This document shows positions 1 to 11,048 of a stretch of DNA of 64,000 bases, piece by piece. The number at the start of each line of letters is the position of its first letter. Position 1 is the first letter of the stretch. The position numbers and the translations under genes were made by a program. This DNA comes from Rhipidocladum racemiflorum (taxonomy: Eukaryota > Streptophyta > Magnoliopsida > Poales > Poaceae): assembly GCA_036346355.1 (NCBI GenBank), contig CM070580.1:67968854-68032853 (forward strand). The letters are read 5' to 3'. Under the pieces are notes generated by a model. It was not told the DNA's origin, did no database searches, and saw only the letters and a list, made by a program, of their open reading frames with translations.

Positions 1-1040
1 GAGGTAAGCTGCTTTGAAACTTTAAAACATGTTTTGAAACCATATAAAACCTATAAAACATGTTTTGAAACTTTAAGTTTGCCTTTTTGAAACTTAGTTG
101 AAATTATTATGAAACTCATTTTTTTTAATAAAGCTTCGAATCATTTGAAAAACATCGAAATCTGTTTAAACACGCCAAATCCCTTTGAAACTAGTTTGAA
201 ACTTTTTTGAAACATGCAGAACATGCTCTGAAAGTTTGAAGTTAGCCTCTTGAAACTCAGTTAAAATTATTTTGAATCTCATTTTAAATCAAATTTCAGA
301 TTCGAAGCTGGAAAAAACTTCTAGTTCCATATTAATTAGGTACTAATTGAAATTTGTTGAGATATACTGAAATATGTATAAAACCTACCAAACCTAATGA
401 AACCTAGTGAAATATAATGAAACCTACGAAACGTGGATGGAACCTAATACTAACTCTATTATGTGGGGGGAGAAATGCCGCTCAGCCAGCCGGCCACGTG
501 GCCACCTTTGTGAAAACATCCTCCGAAAAAAATAAAATTGCGTATAGGTCATTCCATCGGTTATTTTGCAAAAAAGGACCTGTAGTTCCGTACATTCGCG
601 AATGGGTCCCTCCGAAAAATCCAAAATTACGTTGAGATCCTCCTATCATTTTTTTTTTTGAAAAAAATCGGAACAATTTTTTTGTGGTGTGGCGAAGCGC
701 ACAATTTTACCTAGTAAAATCTATTGAAATATGCATTGTAATTTCAACGGTGTAATTTAGGGTAGCATCACTTAAAATTAAAGAAGAGCAAAAGCTTTTC
801 CTTCAAAAACCAGATCGATGGGTCGATCCCCTTTGAGAATTCACCTACCACTAGGGATGCAAATGGGCCGGCCCAAGGGTCTTCTTTGACCCTTTCTAGT
901 TTATTTGTTTGCACTAAAAACTTAATTTTAATTCCCACCTTTAAGCTTTTGAAAACAACGAACAGAGGGCCAAAGATGACCGCCGGCCCATTTATCTCTA
1001 CCACCCAAACCCACCCAAACCAAATGTGCGAGGCGAGGCC
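1..1040. other. Repeat-rich DNA upstream of methionine synthase
   Basis: No credible gene. Positions 1-430 are AT-rich and dominated by dispersed TGAAAC/GAAACTT words. A similar GAAAC-rich stretch recurs at about 39280-39420, suggesting a shared repeat family. Positions 460-700 look like unclassified TE debris. The last 150 bases become pyrimidine-rich and lead into the promoter. The small ORFs here overlap on both strands and show no family resemblance. Confidence 0.55.
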
Positions 1041-1048
1041 TTATAAGT
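1041..1048 (+). promoter_or_regulatory. Probable TATA box of methionine synthase gene
   Basis: A TTATAAGT motif lies about 30 bases upstream of a CT-rich stretch that makes a plausible transcription start and first noncoding exon. The position fits a plant TATA box (inference). No transcript data were available. Confidence 0.6.
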
Positions 1049-1071
1049 AGTGAGCACCCACCCCCAGAAGC

Positions 1072-2457
1072 CTCGCTCGTCCCTCCCGTGCTCTCCTCGC
1101 TCCTCTCCTCGTCCCTCGGCACCTTCTCCTCCGCTCCCAGGGTAAGCCTGCCTCGGGTGGGTGTCACGGATCCGTGCTCATTGCGTTGCTGTTGCTTCGA
1201 TCCGGTTTCGTGCGTCTTTGCGTGGAAAGTTGTTTGTTTGATCGGTCGGGTGGTGTTGGATGGGTGGGCTGATCCGTCTCTTCTTGCTGATTCGGTTGGT
1301 GTCGCGCGTGGGGGGTGGGAATGGATTGCTCTGAGGATCTTTGGGTGTCCGGGGCCCCGTCTGAACGGATCTCGTGCTTAGATCTGAGTTCTTGTTCGGA
1401 CAATTGTGCCAAGGATTGGGTTTTTACCTTTTATTGTGTCGTTTTGGTGATTTAGGATCGGATCTGGTGTTTTTCGTTGGAAGGGTTCGATTCTTTTGCC
1501 CGATTGGATATATGTACGCGTTGCTTTGTTTGGTATCCGGGGGTTTTGGATCTCACTGATGTCTCCTCCTGATTGACCTCAACGATTGCCGTGGATCAAT
1601 TTTTTTTCCTTTCTATTTAGTTTGATGAGGTTTTTTTAATACATTTAAATTGATGAACTGTCATTTAACTTGCGTTTCTGATTGGAAATTTGGATCAAAC
1701 TGTATGTTATATTTGTGGATTGTTACTTGTATGTATGTCCAAGATCCACCTACTGGCTGGTGACTACTGGTATGAGAGGGACAGTGCCTCTCACAAATCT
1801 TAGTTAGGCCGTCTTCTGTACCAACCCCTGGGTCTAAATGTTAGTGGAGGTTGGTGGTGGCACACCTAAGCTACCTACTAGTGTTAGTAGTTTAGTTAAG
1901 TTTTGTGTTAATCTTTCCACACCAATTGTATCTATGATGGTACAATCCCGTAGATAGGATTTGATGGGAATCACAGGTTTAGACCATCTCCAACCGTGTC
2001 CCTTCCCCTCTCCCTTTCCCTCCGTGAAGGGATTCCCATTCCCTTCAGCGCTCCAATGGATTTCCTTCAGCATTTCCTTCGTGAAGAGATTCTCTCTCCC
2101 ATTCCCTCTAGCAAGGGATTCTCTCTCCTTTTCATATACAATTCTCTTTAAAGGGAATCTGTTGGAGATGAGGGGAAATAAAGGGAATGAGAATGAGGAA
2201 AGGGAACAGGGAAGGGAATGAGATGAAGGGAATATGGTTGGAGATGGTTAGTAGAGGATGAATTAGTCGTATGTGGTTAGTAGTCAGCTATCCGATTGGG
2301 AAATAAATCCAAGGTTATGATTTTATTTTTATCAAATGGATCTTGATTTCATGATTAACATTCAAATTCATGATCTCACTTGCAAGATCATTCTTTACTA
2401 TTCATGACTAGATCTCTGTGAATCAAGCTGATTATACCTTATTATTGGTATAGAAAG
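1072..2457 (+). other. 5' UTR exon and leader intron of methionine synthase
   Basis: A CT-rich noncoding exon (about 1072-1141) ends at a GGTAAGC donor. The intron runs from 1142 to an AG at 2453, just before AAAGATG. A long leader intron next to the ATG is common in highly expressed plant genes and often raises expression (known for the class, inferred here). The intron contains a MITE (listed separately). The exact transcription start is not determined. Confidence 0.7.
1983..2248. mobile_element. MITE in methionine synthase leader intron
   Basis: A 266-bp element with terminal inverted repeats: ACCATCTCCAACC at the left end and GGTTGGAGATGGT at the right. It is flanked by TAG on both sides (1980-1982 and 2249-2251). 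The 3-bp duplication suggests a PIF/Harbinger (Tourist-like) MITE, although TAG is not the usual TAA/TTA target. Internal sequence is rich in AAGGGAAT and its complement, giving strong fold-back potential. No coding capacity. Confidence 0.8.
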
Positions 2458-5400
2458 ATGGCATCTCACATTGTTGGATACCCCCGCATGGGCCCCAAGA
2501 GGGAGCTCAAGTTTGCCTTGGAGTCCTTCTGGGATGGGAAGAGCAGCGCTGAGGATTTGGAGAAGGTTGCCACCGACCTCAGGGCCAGCATCTGGAAGCA
2601 GATGGCTGATGCTGGGATCAAGTACATTCCCAGCAACACCTTCTCGTACTATGACCAGGTTCTTGACACAACCGCCATGCTCGGCGCTGTCCCAGACCGC
2701 TACTCATGGACTGGAGGAGAGATTGGCTCCAGCACCTACTTCTCAATGGCTAGGGGAAATGCCACTGTCCCTGCTATGGAGATGACCAAGTGGTTTGACA
2801 CCAACTAGTAAGTCCTTCAGCTTCCACCGAGGGTAATTTGAAGTTCACTTTTGGTATTCAATATATTTGCTAACTACTGTTGTACTTTTACAGCCACTTT
2901 ATTGTCCCTGAACTGGGTCCTAACACCAAGTTCACCTACTCCTCTCACAAGGCTGTGAATGAATACAAGGAGGCAAAGGCGGTATGATACTAGAATTATA
3001 TCTTAGTTATCTTCATCTATTTCACAAATTTATCTCCTGCTCTTAGTCTCCCTACTTGAATACATGATTACATAAGAGTAGCTAACACGTGCTTTTTAAA
3101 ATCAACATCTTAATTAGCTAATAAAGTCATTCATTAGTTTAGCATGTTGCTTTCTGCTATTCAAGTCTCAATTTTGTAGTGGTGGTCAAGCATTTCTTAA
3201 TCCCGCATTTGCTTAATAATCTTAGATAAGCAAAGAAGCTGCAATGTACATTAAGGGGCATTTTGCCATGATATTTTGCAAGATTGTCAGTTTGTCACTT
3301 TATCAGGTCAAATTGGTCGTAAATGATAAAGTAACTAAGTAGCTTTGAAATTCATATTTCATATTTTTTAAGTTGACACTCAATGACCAAACAAGTTTTG
3401 GTCCCTTGCTGAGAGTCTTGAATTTAGCGATCGTAGATTAACAAAGACAGTTCTGAAGGGAATGAAAGAATGACTTTGACCCCCAGGAAGCACCTTTATG
3501 CTGTATTTTATAAAGAAGTTGTTAACGTGGTTGATTTGTGACAAGTTTGTCTCTTATGTCACTTTTTTTAAAAAATAATTTTGATGCTCGATTGGGGATT
3601 TTATCTGAAAAGGATTCCAATTAATATTTTATTATCTGATTCTGTAATCCATGGCACGTGGGAATAGTGATATGACTGGTCTCAGTATATAACTAGGATT
3701 TCTGAGTTTAGCAGTGATTTTCTAGATTTTGTGATGTTCACTCAGCGGAAAAATGTGTGCCTTTTCTTGTAAAGATGATGTTTGCTTGCTTGTGTATCTT
3801 ATGCATAGTTGCTTCTCATGCAGCTTGGCATCGATACCGTGCCAGTACTTATTGGACCAGTCTCATACTTGTTGCTCTCAAAGCCTGCCAAGGGTGTAGA
3901 AAAATCATTCCCCCTTCTTTCCCTTCTTAGCAGCATCCTTCCTGTCTACAAGTAAGCATATAAACAAGTTAATGACTACTGTTTGTCCTGAATTTTCAAT
4001 TGATAATTTGATGTATGATCGTTTGTAGGGAGGTTATCTCTGAGTTGAAGGCGGCTGGGGCTTCATGGATCCAGTTTGATGAGCCCACCCTTATCCTCGA
4101 CCTCGACTCTCACCAGTTGGCTGCATTCTCAACAGCTTACACAGAACTTGAGTCGGCACTTTCTGGATTGAACGTGCTTGTTGAGACATACTTTGCTGAC
4201 ATTCCGGCAGAATCATACAAGTATGCTTATTTAATGAGCTAATGTATCATTTTTACACCCACTGTTCCTTTCATCTACTTTTTGTAGGGACACTAGTCAC
4301 AAAACACTTATAGTTCTTTTGCAACTGCAGGACCCTTGCATCCTTGAGCAGCGTGACTGCTTACGGTTTTGACCTTGTCCGTGGAACCAAGACTCTTGAT
4401 CTTGTCAAGAGTGTGGGTTTTCCCTCTGGAAAGTACCTCTTTGCTGGTGTTGTGGATGGACGCAACATTTGGGCTGATGATCTTGCTGCATCTCTCAGCA
4501 CTCTCCAGTCTCTTGAGGCTGTTGTTGGGAAAGGTAAGCATGCTGTGCTATTTATCTCTTACAGGCTTATAGCTACAACTCGCAGTATCCAATAATGTCT
4601 ATCATTTGTGCAGACAAGCTTGTGGTGTCAACTTCTTGCTCACTCATGCACACGGCTGTGGATCTTGTAAATGAGACTAAGCTTGACACCGAGATTAAGT
4701 CATGGCTTGCTTTTGCTGCCCAAAAGGTGGTTGAGGTGAATGCCCTTGACAAGGCATTGGCTGGACAAAAGGATGAGGTATGATACTCTTTTATACACTA
4801 TATTATCATCCTCTCAACTAGAACCTGGTTTTCCTTTGTACCATTCAGACAAACTTCTGCTGACCTCTACATTTCTATGCGATATTGTCTACAGGCTTAC
4901 TTTGCAGCAAATGCTGCTGCTCAGGCCTCAAGAAGGTCATCACCTCGTGTGACAAATGAGGAAGTCCAAAAAGCTGTAAGTACCTTGGGCTTTGTGGCTA
5001 CATGTGCTAATTCCATATTGAAATGGCATGCTCTGATTCTTAACCACATATTTCCTGCAGGCGGCTGCCCTAAAGGGCTCTGATCACCGCCGTGCTACTA
5101 ATGTTAGTACTAGGCTGGACGCACAGCAGAAGAAGCTCAACCTTCCAGTTCTTCCCACGACTACAATTGGTTCATTCCCACAGACTGTGGAGCTCAGGAG
5201 AGTCCGCCGTGAGTACAAGGCAAACAAGTGAGTAACAGTTCCTAATGATTCTTTCACTGTTTATATTGTCTATATTGCTCATAATAAATCATGTTGCAGG
5301 ATCTCTGAGGAGGAGTACGTCAGTGCCATCAAGGAGGAAATTAACAAGGTTGTTAAGATCCAAGAAGAACTTGACATTGATGTGCTTGTGCACGGCGAGC

Positions 5401-6713
5401 CTGAGGTCAGTATCATTGTGTTATTTGTGTTTAGTGTAACTAAACTTTGCTGTGTCCTGTTTAAGAAAATGCAAGTATTATATTTTATGAAGCAATAACA
5501 AATTGATATTTTTTTTGGTATTTCGACATTGTAATATTCTACATTGAAGTGAGCTAATCGGTATATATTTTACAGAGAAACGATATGGTTGAGTACTTCG
5601 GTGAGCAGCTCTCTGGTTTTGCATTCACTGCCAATGGATGGGTGCAATCTTATGGATCACGGTGTGTCAAGCCACCAATTATCTATGGTGATGTGAGCCG
5701 CCCCAACCCCATGACAGTGTTCTGGTCCAAGACGGCACAGAGCATGACCTCTCGCCCAATGAAGGGAATGTTGACTGGCCCTGTCACAATCCTTAACTGG
5801 TCCTTTGTCAGAAATGACCAGCCGAGGTGAGTAGCTGCCATAAAGAATGTAGTGTGAAATGTTCAGGATGCCAGCACTTCCATTCAGGGGCTGACATGTT
5901 GCTTCATATCGTCTCAGGTTTGAGACTTGCTACCAGATTGCTCTTGCAATCAAGAAGGAGGTTGAGGATCTTGAGGCTGCTGGTATTCAGGTTGGCACTG
6001 TTCCTTGTATTGGTTTCTCATTTAAATCAAGAAGATTCATGCACAACATGGGTCAATCACATTGCTTATACTTTAATCAATATTGCTTGCAGGTCATCCA
6101 AATCGACGAGGCTGCTTTGAGAGAAGGTCTGCCACTCCGCAAGGCGGAACATGCTTTCTACTTAGACTGGGCTGTGCACTCCTTCAGGATCACCAACTGT
6201 GGTGTCCAGGACACCACCCAGGTAAATCTTGCTGGACTATGTTGGAGCCTTGTTGGCCAACATCAAATCCACCTTTCTTTCCTTGCCAAAAAAAAAAATG
6301 TGCCTTTCTTCTAGCATTTCAACCGACAACACTCTCTTTGACAGATCCACACCCACATGTGCTACTCTAACTTCAATGATATCATCCAATCCATCATTGA
6401 CATGGATGCTGATGTGATCACCATCGAGAACTCGCGGTCCGATGAGAAGCTGCTCTCCGTCTTCCGCGAGGGCGTGAAGTACGGTGCTGGCATTGGCCCT
6501 GGTGTGTATGACATCCACTCTCCCAGGATCCCGTCCACGGAGGAGATCGCCGACCGCATCAACAAGATGCTTGCGGTGCTCGACACCAACATCCTCTGGG
6601 TGAACCCCGACTGCGGCCTCAAGACCCGCAAGTACACCGAGGTTAAGCCCGCCCTAACGAACATGGTTTCCGCCGCCAAGATCATCCGCACCCAGCTTGC
6701 CAGCATGAAATGA
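2458..6713 (+). CDS. Cobalamin-independent methionine synthase (MetE type), 13 coding exons
   Basis: 5-methyltetrahydropteroyltriglutamate--homocysteine methyltransferase. It transfers the methyl group of methyl-tetrahydrofolate to homocysteine to make methionine, feeding the S-adenosylmethionine cycle, normally in the cytosol. Exons read from GT-AG junctions: 2458-2807, 2894-2981, 3824-3951, 4029-4220, 4331-4533, 4614-4777, 4895-4975, 5061-5227, 5300-5405, 5576-5826, 5918-5990, 6093-6221 and 6345-6713. They sum to 2301 nt, i.e. 766 residues, the usual plant length. The zinc-site residues are present: His648 and Cys650 in IHTHMCYSNF, and Cys734 in NPDCGLKTRKY. The N-terminal half starts MASHIVGYPRMGPKRELK, with no transit peptide, which supports a cytosolic isoform. 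The gene appears intact, with no frameshift or stop. Confidence 0.97.
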
Positions 6714-7410
6714 GCCGTCTCCATATAGGAGCTCTTTCCTTCGATTTCAAGATGGATGTCATCATAATAGCCATTTGCTTCGAATAATCTGGATCTCTGG
6801 ATCCTCTTGTCTGTGTCTAGTTTAGCGAGTTTCTTGGTGTAACGATAGCTTATACCCAGCTTTGCTTTGCATGAATTTGGTGGTTTTGAGGCAGCTGTCG
6901 GTGTACTTTGTATTGTAAACTGAGTGGAAATCTGCATCCGAGTTGTCACTGTTCGAATTACGAAATTTCAAGGAACATGGCCAAGAGCTGTTGCCGGTCG
7001 GTGATATTGTTTTTTCGGCAGGACAAGTGTCAGGTTTTTCAGACGGATTGTCACACGGTAGTTCCTTTCAGATGATATGCATTTCCGCGCAATGTGTGCA
7101 ACTATCTCCATCTGTTTGGCCAATCTGATCTGGGCTATACAATATTTTCAGGTGTTACTTAATTTTTATATGCAGTTAGTAGTTTATAGCACGTAATTAC
7201 ATGTACTCATGCTTCAGAGATCGACACCAACTGCTACTGGTTGCTGGTCAACTGCTACCGGTTGTATGGATCAAATGCAAGCTAAATGCATAACTCAAGA
7301 TTGCTTAATGGATGGAGATGCATACATAGCAATGGCTTGGGTCACCTCCTTGCTTGGGCTAGGAACCTAGGACATGGTTCCTTTCTTGCTTTCGTCTGCT
7401 TCAATCTAGA
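6714..7410. other. 3' UTR of methionine synthase and short intergenic gap
   Basis: The 3' UTR probably extends to around 6930, where T-rich sequence and TGTATTGTAAACTG occur. The exact polyadenylation site cannot be fixed. From 6950 to 7410 no gene, RNA or clear repeat is seen. Small ORFs antisense to the last exon are shadows. Confidence 0.5.
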
Positions 7411-8105
7411 AATGAAACCTGCGTTGCGTGTAGTGAAGACGGATTTTCTTTTTTCAATTCCTGCGTAAATTCGACTTTCGATCCAACCAAAAACTCTAGA
7501 TTAAAAAACTTTTGGTTAAAAAACTTTCGATCCAACCAAAAACTCTAGATTAAAAAACTTTCGGTTCGGAAACTTTCAAATAAAAAATTTTCGGCTCAAA
7601 AAACTTTTGAGTCAAAAACTTTTAAAATGATTAAAAATACTTTCTATTCAAAAACGCTAGGGAAATGTGAAAATATTTTTTTTTTAGTTTGAGTGGAAAG
7701 GAAAAGAGAAGAAAAAAGGATACCACTAGGTGTCACGACCAAAGGGGGTTTGACAGGGAAGAGAAATGAGAAAAGAAAGAAGGTGCTGCCACCTATTGCA
7801 ACGAGAGATTTTTAGCACCAAAGAACTAGAAAAGGTCAAATCAAATTAGCATAACCGAAATTATCTGCCTATTTTAGTAAAAGATAAATAAGTTGTCCAC
7901 CGGTTAGGCACCCACCAGTCACCACAAAAATCATATCCCAGAGATTTTATTATTTTCTTTTATAAACATGAAACTTTTGCAGTATACTTCCCGGAAAGAG
8001 ACTCGAGCTATCTTGAGCTTATAGCATTGACTTTGACTAAACAGTTCATTTCGGACGAGCCAACTCAGCAGTCGCATCGCACGAAACTCGTTCCATGTGG
8101 CTCAT
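7411..8105 (+). repeat. Upstream copy of duplicated transporter promoter/leader region
   Basis: Three blocks here recur in the same order further downstream: GAAACCTGCGTTGCGTGTA... (7411 versus 8310), the AAAAACTTTCGGTT-rich stretch plus GTAAAAGATAAATAAGTTGTCC (about 7480-7935 versus 8640-9045), and GTATACTTCCCGGAAAGAGAC to CCAACTCAGCAG (about 7980-8080 versus 9284-9340). The last block sits directly before the PHT1-like coding region in the downstream copy. This copy is instead followed by LTR-like sequence with no coding region. Confidence 0.8.
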
Positions 8106-8109
8106 ATGA

Positions 8110-8300
8110 ACTCTCTCGAAATCCTAGCAATAGGTTATAAATAGGAGGCAGTGGGTCACCCCATTGTACACGTGCATCAGAATAATAAAGCAGAACAGTT
8201 CCTCCTCATATTGTGTCTCTTTTTCCCTCTCTTTGTTCTCCACTTTAAATCTATTAGTCAATACTGGACTATTCGACAGCGAGGTTGGCAAAAAGTTTCA
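8110..8300 (+). mobile_element. Possible solo LTR fragment
   Basis: GTTATAAATAGG (TATA-like), an AATAATAAAG polyadenylation-type signal about 50 bases later, and a T-rich stretch resemble the R-U5 part of a plant LTR. It lies exactly where the duplicated promoter copy stops. No matching second LTR, PBS or target-site duplication was found, so this is tentative. Confidence 0.35.
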
Positions 8301-8309
8301 ACGTGTACG

Positions 8310-9358
8310 TGAAACCTGCGTTGCGTGTACGTGAAGGCGGATTTTCTTTTTTCAGTTCCCGTGGAAATTGAACTGTTTCTCTTGCTTTCCAAGTGCATGT
8401 TCTAACTCACGAAACGGGTTACGGTGTTGTGCGTTACACATCCAAACGTTCGATCCAAAATCGAAGGCTATGGATGCAGATGTTACAGTGTGTGTGCATT
8501 ACTGTAGCTCATCTGCGTTTTGTTCTTAGCTTCATATTAATTCTTTAGCGAGGATACATCTAGATATTGCTATATGACGTCTCTTCTTTCACCCTCCCTT
8601 TTTCTTCCCCTTTTCCGCCCTTTTCTTCTCTTTAACACACACAAGAAAATTGATTCGAAATTTTCAAATGAATCAAAACATTCAGTTTGAAAACTTTTGA
8701 AGTAAATAACTTTCGAACTCTTAGTTAAAAAAACTTTCAATTCAACCGAAAACTGTAGATTAAAAAAACTTACGGTTTGAACGCTTTTAAATAAAAATTT
8801 TGGTTAAAAAAACTTTTGATTCAAACACTTTTAAAATGGTCTAAAAAATACTTTTAAATTCAAAAACGGCAAAAGAAATAATATGCTGCCACACACGTCG
8901 CAACGGGAGAAAGTCATCACCAAAGAATCACTGAAGATAAAAGTCAAATTAGCAAAACCGAAATTATTAGCCGATTATAGTAAAAGATAAATAAGTTGTC
9001 CACCGATTAGGCACCCACCGAAATTGCTCACCACAAAAATCATTTTCCTTTCTTTTGTAAACTTAAAACTTGAGAGTGTATAGGTATCATCCGGATGTTT
9101 TTGTCCTAAAAATCATCCAAACTTTGGACCGTACGATCAAAACACACATCCGTAGAATCAATCCACCTCGAATTCAGGGAGGTGTGCATCGATCTGAAAG
9201 CAAATCCAATGACCCAGAATTTGGATGATGGTTGCTAAAGAAAACATCCGGATGAAACTTATCTAAACCCTAGAACTTTTGCCGTATACTTTCCGGGAAG
9301 AGACTTGAGCTTATATCATTGACGGTCCAACTCAGCAGTGGCACCGCGCGAAGCAAAG
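8310..9358 (+). repeat. Downstream copy of duplicated promoter/leader region (PHT1-like gene)
   Basis: This copy matches 7411-8105 in three ordered blocks but carries two extra segments: about 8375-8640 (unclassified, ending in a T/C-rich tract) and a hAT-type MITE at 9072-9270. The MITE-free counterpart at 7970-7985 shows the empty site. The copy runs straight into the PHT1-like start region. Confidence 0.8.
9072..9270. mobile_element. hAT-type MITE upstream of PHT1-like gene (copy 1)
   Basis: The ends are inverted: GAGTGTATAGGTATCATCCGG on the left, and the right end reads CATCCGGATGAAACTTATC then AAACCC. The flanks are TAAAACTT (9064-9071) and TAGAACTT (9271-9278), an 8-bp duplication with one mismatch, which is the hAT size. 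The paralogous site near 7970 lacks the element, confirming insertion. No coding capacity. Confidence 0.85.
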
Positions 9359-9420
9359 AAAACGACCAAAGTTCACATTTGGCAGCCACCAAGACTACCG
9401 TCCGCCGGCCAGAGCCAGCC

Positions 9421-10947
9421 ATGGCGCCGCGCATGCACCAGCTCAACGTCCTGGCGACGCTCGACCGCGCCAAGGTGCAGCGGTACCACCTCGTCGCCGT
9501 CGCCGTCGCTGGCACGGGCTTCCTCGCGGGCGCCTACGATCTCTTCTCCGTCGCCCTCGTCTCCAGGCTGCTCGGCCGCGTCTACTACGCTGACCCCGCC
9601 AGGCCGCGCGACCCCGGCGTCCTGCCCACCGACGTCGCGGCCGCGCTCAGCGGCGCCGTGTTCTGCGGCACGTTCGTCGGCCATCTCGCCTTCGGATGGC
9701 TCGGTGACCGGTTCGGCCGCCGGCGCGCTTACGGCTTCTCGCTGCCGCTCATGGCCGCGTGCTCGGTGGCGTCCGGGCTCTCCTTTGGCCGCACGGCGAA
9801 GGCCGTCATGGCGACGCTCTGTTTCTTCCGCTTCTGGCTTGGCGTGGGCATCGGCGGTGGCTACCCCCTGAGCGCGGCCATCATGGCCGAGTACGCCAGC
9901 AAGCGGACGCGCGGCGCCTTCCTCGCCGCCGTCCACAGCATGCAGGGCGTCGGCATACTCCTCGGAAGCACCGTTGCGCTCGTCGTGTCGGCCGTCGTGC
10001 CGGAGGCCGACTACGTGTGGCGCGCCGTCCTCATGTTCGGTGCCGTGCCGGCGGCGCTCGCCTTATACCTGCGCACAAAGCTTCCAGAGACCGCCCGGTA
10101 CACGGCTCTCGTCGTGAAGGACCCGAAACGTGTGGCCGCCGACATTTCGCGGGTTCTCCGCACCAGCATCCAAGAGCAAGAGCTCGACGTCAGCGGCGGC
10201 AGCGACGACGACGACGAGTGGGGCCTCTTCTCGGTGCAGTTCTTGAAGCTCCACGGCCTCCAACTCCTGGCCACATCGAGCTCGTGGTTCCTTCTCTACG
10301 TGACCTACTACAGCCAGATCATTCTCCAGAAGGACCTCTTCAGCAAGCTCGGGTGGGTCTCCCCTTCCCCGACGGCCACCATGGATGCCGTCGAGGAGGT
10401 CTCCCGCCTCGCGCGCGCGCAGGCGCTCATCGCGCTCTGCGGCGCCGTCCCGGGGTACTGGTTCACGGTGGCCATCATCGACGTCCTCGGCCGGCGCCGC
10501 CTCCAGCTCGCCGGCTTCCTGATGATGACGCTGTCCATGCTCGCCCTCGCCGCCCCGTACGAGCACTGGACGTCACAATCGCCGTCGCGCGTCGCCGGTT
10601 TCGCCGCGCTCTACAATCTGGCCTTCTTCTTCGCCAACCTCGGGCCCAACACCACGACGTTCGTCGCGTCGGCCGAGCTCTTCCCGTCGCGGCTCCGGTG
10701 CACGTGCCACGGCATCTCCGCGGCGGCCGGCAGGGCTGGCGCCGTTCTTGGGACTTTCGGGTTCATCCCCAAGAAGGGCGGTGACGGCGCCGGCATTGGC
10801 ACCCGGAACGAGCTGTTCGTGCTCGCCGGCACCAATTTCCTGGGGATGCTGATGACGCTGTTCGTCCCGGAGACGAAGGGCGCGTCGCTCGAGGTGCTAT
10901 CCAAGGAGGTCGTCTACGACTACGACGCCGTCGACATGGCCGTGTAA
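9421..10947 (+). CDS. PHT1-like inorganic phosphate transporter homologue (MFS), intronless, altered active site
   Basis: A 508-residue, 12-helix major facilitator protein of the plant PHT1 (phosphate:H+ symporter) family; a plasma-membrane location is inferred from the family. The N-terminus MHQLNVLATLDRAKVQRYH, FGWLGDRFGRRRAYGF and the signature GGGYPLSAAIMAEYASKRTRG support the family. The start at 9421 matches family N-termini better than the in-frame ATG at 9319. Family-conserved residues are replaced: Asp to Gly37 (FLAGAYDLF), Asp to Gly147 (GGGYPLS, usually GGDYPLS), Asp to Tyr293 (WFLLYVTYYSQ, usually WFLLDxAFYSQ) and Lys to Arg438 (AAAGRAGAV). Kept are Arg137, Tyr148, Gln175, Trp289, Tyr297 and Asn410. 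Two loops are short, notably after VALVVSAVV, where about 20 residues usual in the family are missing. The frame is intact over 1.5 kb of GC-rich sequence, which argues against a random pseudogene. Phosphate transport itself is doubtful. Confidence 0.9.
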   Translation: MAPRMHQLNVLATLDRAKVQRYHLVAVAVAGTGFLAGAYDLFSVALVSRLLGRVYYADPARPRDPGVLPTDVAAALSGAVFCGTFVGHLAFGWLGDRFGRRRAYGFSLPLMAACSVASGLSFGRTAKAVMATLCFFRFWLGVGIGGGYPLSAAIMAEYASKRTRGAFLAAVHSMQGVGILLGSTVALVVSAVVPEADYVWRAVLMFGAVPAALALYLRTKLPETARYTALVVKDPKRVAADISRVLRTSIQEQELDVSGGSDDDDEWGLFSVQFLKLHGLQLLATSSSWFLLYVTYYSQIILQKDLFSKLGWVSPSPTATMDAVEEVSRLARAQALIALCGAVPGYWFTVAIIDVLGRRRLQLAGFLMMTLSMLALAAPYEHWTSQSPSRVAGFAALYNLAFFFANLGPNTTTFVASAELFPSRLRCTCHGISAAAGRAGAVLGTFGFIPKKGGDGAGIGTRNELFVLAGTNFLGMLMTLFVPETKGASLEVLSKEVVYDYDAVDMAV

Positions 10948-11048
10948 ATTAAAACTTTTGAATGCTTCATCTAGTTTTTGTTGTCAGAATTTGTAGGAGA
11001 TGTGGGTGATGCAAGTCTTGTCTGACACGAGAGTGTTACTAAGCAAAA

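Noticed and set aside
424..676. Overlapping small ORFs at the left edge
   Set aside because: Present on both strands within repeat DNA, with no start context or homology.
6362..6949. 195-residue ORF antisense to the last methionine synthase exon
   Set aside because: Shadow of the GC-biased coding exon; no recognisable protein.
9373..10784. Long ORFs in other frames of the PHT1-like gene
   Set aside because: High GC content suppresses stops; the products are Arg/Ala-rich and match nothing, while the chosen frame has the transporter motifs.
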